DNA of 5,890 bases, from the NCBI GenBank assembly GCA_964431285.1, contig CAYSJO010000272.1, positions 1-5,890 of the forward strand, given 5' to 3'. The notes under the pieces are model-generated. The model made no database searches. It had not been told where the DNA came from and worked only from the letters and a program-made list of their open reading frames with translations. Made by a program: the position numbers and the translations under genes. The stretch is from CAUZFZ01 sp964431285 (GTDB lineage: Bacteria > Planctomycetota > Planctomycetia > Planctomycetales > Planctomycetaceae). Below are positions 4,982 to 5,890 of this stretch, in pieces. Positions within the stretch are counted from its first letter, which is position 1; every line of letters begins with the position of its first letter.

Positions 4982-5890
4982 CTCCACGTCGGCTGAGATC
5001 ACCGAGATTCGCGGAGCTCCGTTGCCTTTCTGAACTGTGCCAATCCTGAAGGCGCTGTGTCCCGATGCAGCCAGGCGGTCTGCCACATTCCGCTCCGGAG
5101 ACGCTGCAATCAGCAGTCCTCCGGATGTCTGAGGATCGAACATGGCCCCATAGCGGGGGTCACTCCGCAATTCCTGAGAAATCGCCATGCGGGATTCGAC
5201 ATGCCGGTTGGCCGGAGCCAATGTGCTTTCCACACCCTGACCGATCAGGTCGGTCGCGCCTTCCAGCAGCGGCAACGACTCCAGCGGAATCTCGGCATCG
5301 ACTTCGCTGGCGTCGAGCATTTCCAGCAGATGCCCTGCCAGGCCAAACCCAGTGACATCGGTCATCGCGGTGGCTCCGGCTTCAATCGCGGCTGTCACGA
5401 CTTCGCCGTTACTGGTCAGCATGGACTCGAGCATCGCGTCGACCCACGGTGCTTGCGTCAACGCCCGAGGCATTGCCGCGAGCAGAACGCCGGTCCCCAA
5501 CGGTTTTGTCAGAATCAGCTCGTCGCCAGACCGTAGTCCGTTCTTGCGAAACGGTTCGCCATTGCCAAGTGAACCCAGCACGGTAAAGCCGACCGTCAGT
5601 TCCTGGCCTTCCGTCGTGTGCCCTCCCAACAGTTGGACTCCGGCCCGTTCGAATTCTGCCAGTGCTCCGGAGAGCACCTGATACAGCATCTCCGTCTGTT
5701 GCCGCGGATGACCTTCGGTCAGTTGAATCTGCGCCAGCGTCCCGAATGGCTGGCCGCCCGTGGCCTGAATGTCACTTAGTGCGTTCAGTGCCGCCACCCG
5801 CCCAACAATCCACGGGTCATCGAAGAATGCCTGAAAGAAGTCGACGGTGACCAGTTCCGCGACGTGCTTTGACGGGTCAATCCGAGCCGC
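4976..5890 (-). CDS. selD: Selenide, water dikinase SelD (selenophosphate synthetase), 5' part outside the window
   Basis: The frame is open from the right edge to the TGA at 4978-4976, giving 304 residues. SelD makes selenophosphate from selenide and ATP, the selenium donor for selenocysteine and 2-selenouridine. Visible motifs in order are TVDFF (15-19), NALSDIQATGG (35-45), LLGGHTTEG, LTKPLGTGVL, TDVTGFGLAGH and FDPQTSGGLL. The second and fifth carry the counterparts of E. coli magnesium ligands D91 and D227. About 50 residues of a canonical SelD are missing, including the Cys/Sec17-Lys20 loop and D51, so it cannot be said whether the active site has Cys or Sec. GTG 5797 is internal: homology continues upstream of it (DDPWIVGRVAAL). 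GGHTTEG-EL and the MTDVTGFGLAGHLLEML context resemble SelD domains fused behind an NADH-dehydrogenase-like flavoprotein. The gene converges on the transporter with a 6-bp overlap. Confidence 0.95.
   Translation of the reverse strand, partial: AARIDPSKHVAELVTVDFFQAFFDDPWIVGRVAALNALSDIQATGGQPFGTLAQIQLTEGHPRQQTEMLYQVLSGALAEFERAGVQLLGGHTTEGQELTVGFTVLGSLGNGEPFRKNGLRSGDELILTKPLGTGVLLAAMPRALTQAPWVDAMLESMLTSNGEVVTAAIEAGATAMTDVTGFGLAGHLLEMLDASEVDAEIPLESLPLLEGATDLIGQGVESTLAPANRHVESRMAISQELRSDPRYGAMFDPQTSGGLLIAASPERNVADRLAASGHSAFRIGTVQKGNGAPRISVISADVES

Overview
The window looks like chromosomal DNA of a Planctomycetota bacterium. Supporting signs are the moderately high GC, the style of the proteins (SDR plus membrane-anchored ACP-like pair, UxaA-type dehydratase, fusion-type SelD), frequent GTG/TTG starts, very tight gene packing, and GC-rich palindromic repeats in the one long intergenic stretch. 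The phylum call is inference from protein style, not a database match.

Layout, left to right. Positions 1-128 are the last codons of an IS630-family transposase, followed by a short hairpin. Positions 255-1325 hold a two-gene plus-strand unit: an SDR-family protein that has lost most of its catalytic residues, then a small membrane-anchored acyl-carrier-protein-like ORF that stops at the codon where the phosphopantetheine serine should be. Positions 1326-1670 carry no gene that I can support. This stretch holds a perfect GNRA-loop hairpin, a long 25-bp-arm palindrome, a third copy of the palindrome unit, and an 8-bp inverted repeat bracketing them.

From 1671 on, four genes alternate strand: an UxaA-family altronate/galactarate-type dehydratase (+), a small VOC-superfamily metalloprotein (-), an ACS-family MFS transporter (+), and selD (-, running off the right edge). 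The convergent ends are almost touching (3 bp between uxaA and VOC; a 6-bp overlap between MFS and selD). VOC and MFS share one divergent promoter region of about 95 bp.

Functionally, the dehydratase and the ACS transporter fit uptake and breakdown of a sugar acid (altronate from hexuronates, or an aldarate). The VOC protein is a candidate accessory enzyme of that pathway. SelD makes selenophosphate and has no evident link to the sugar-acid genes. The most unusual feature is the SDR/ACP-like pair, in which both members lack the residues that normally do the chemistry.
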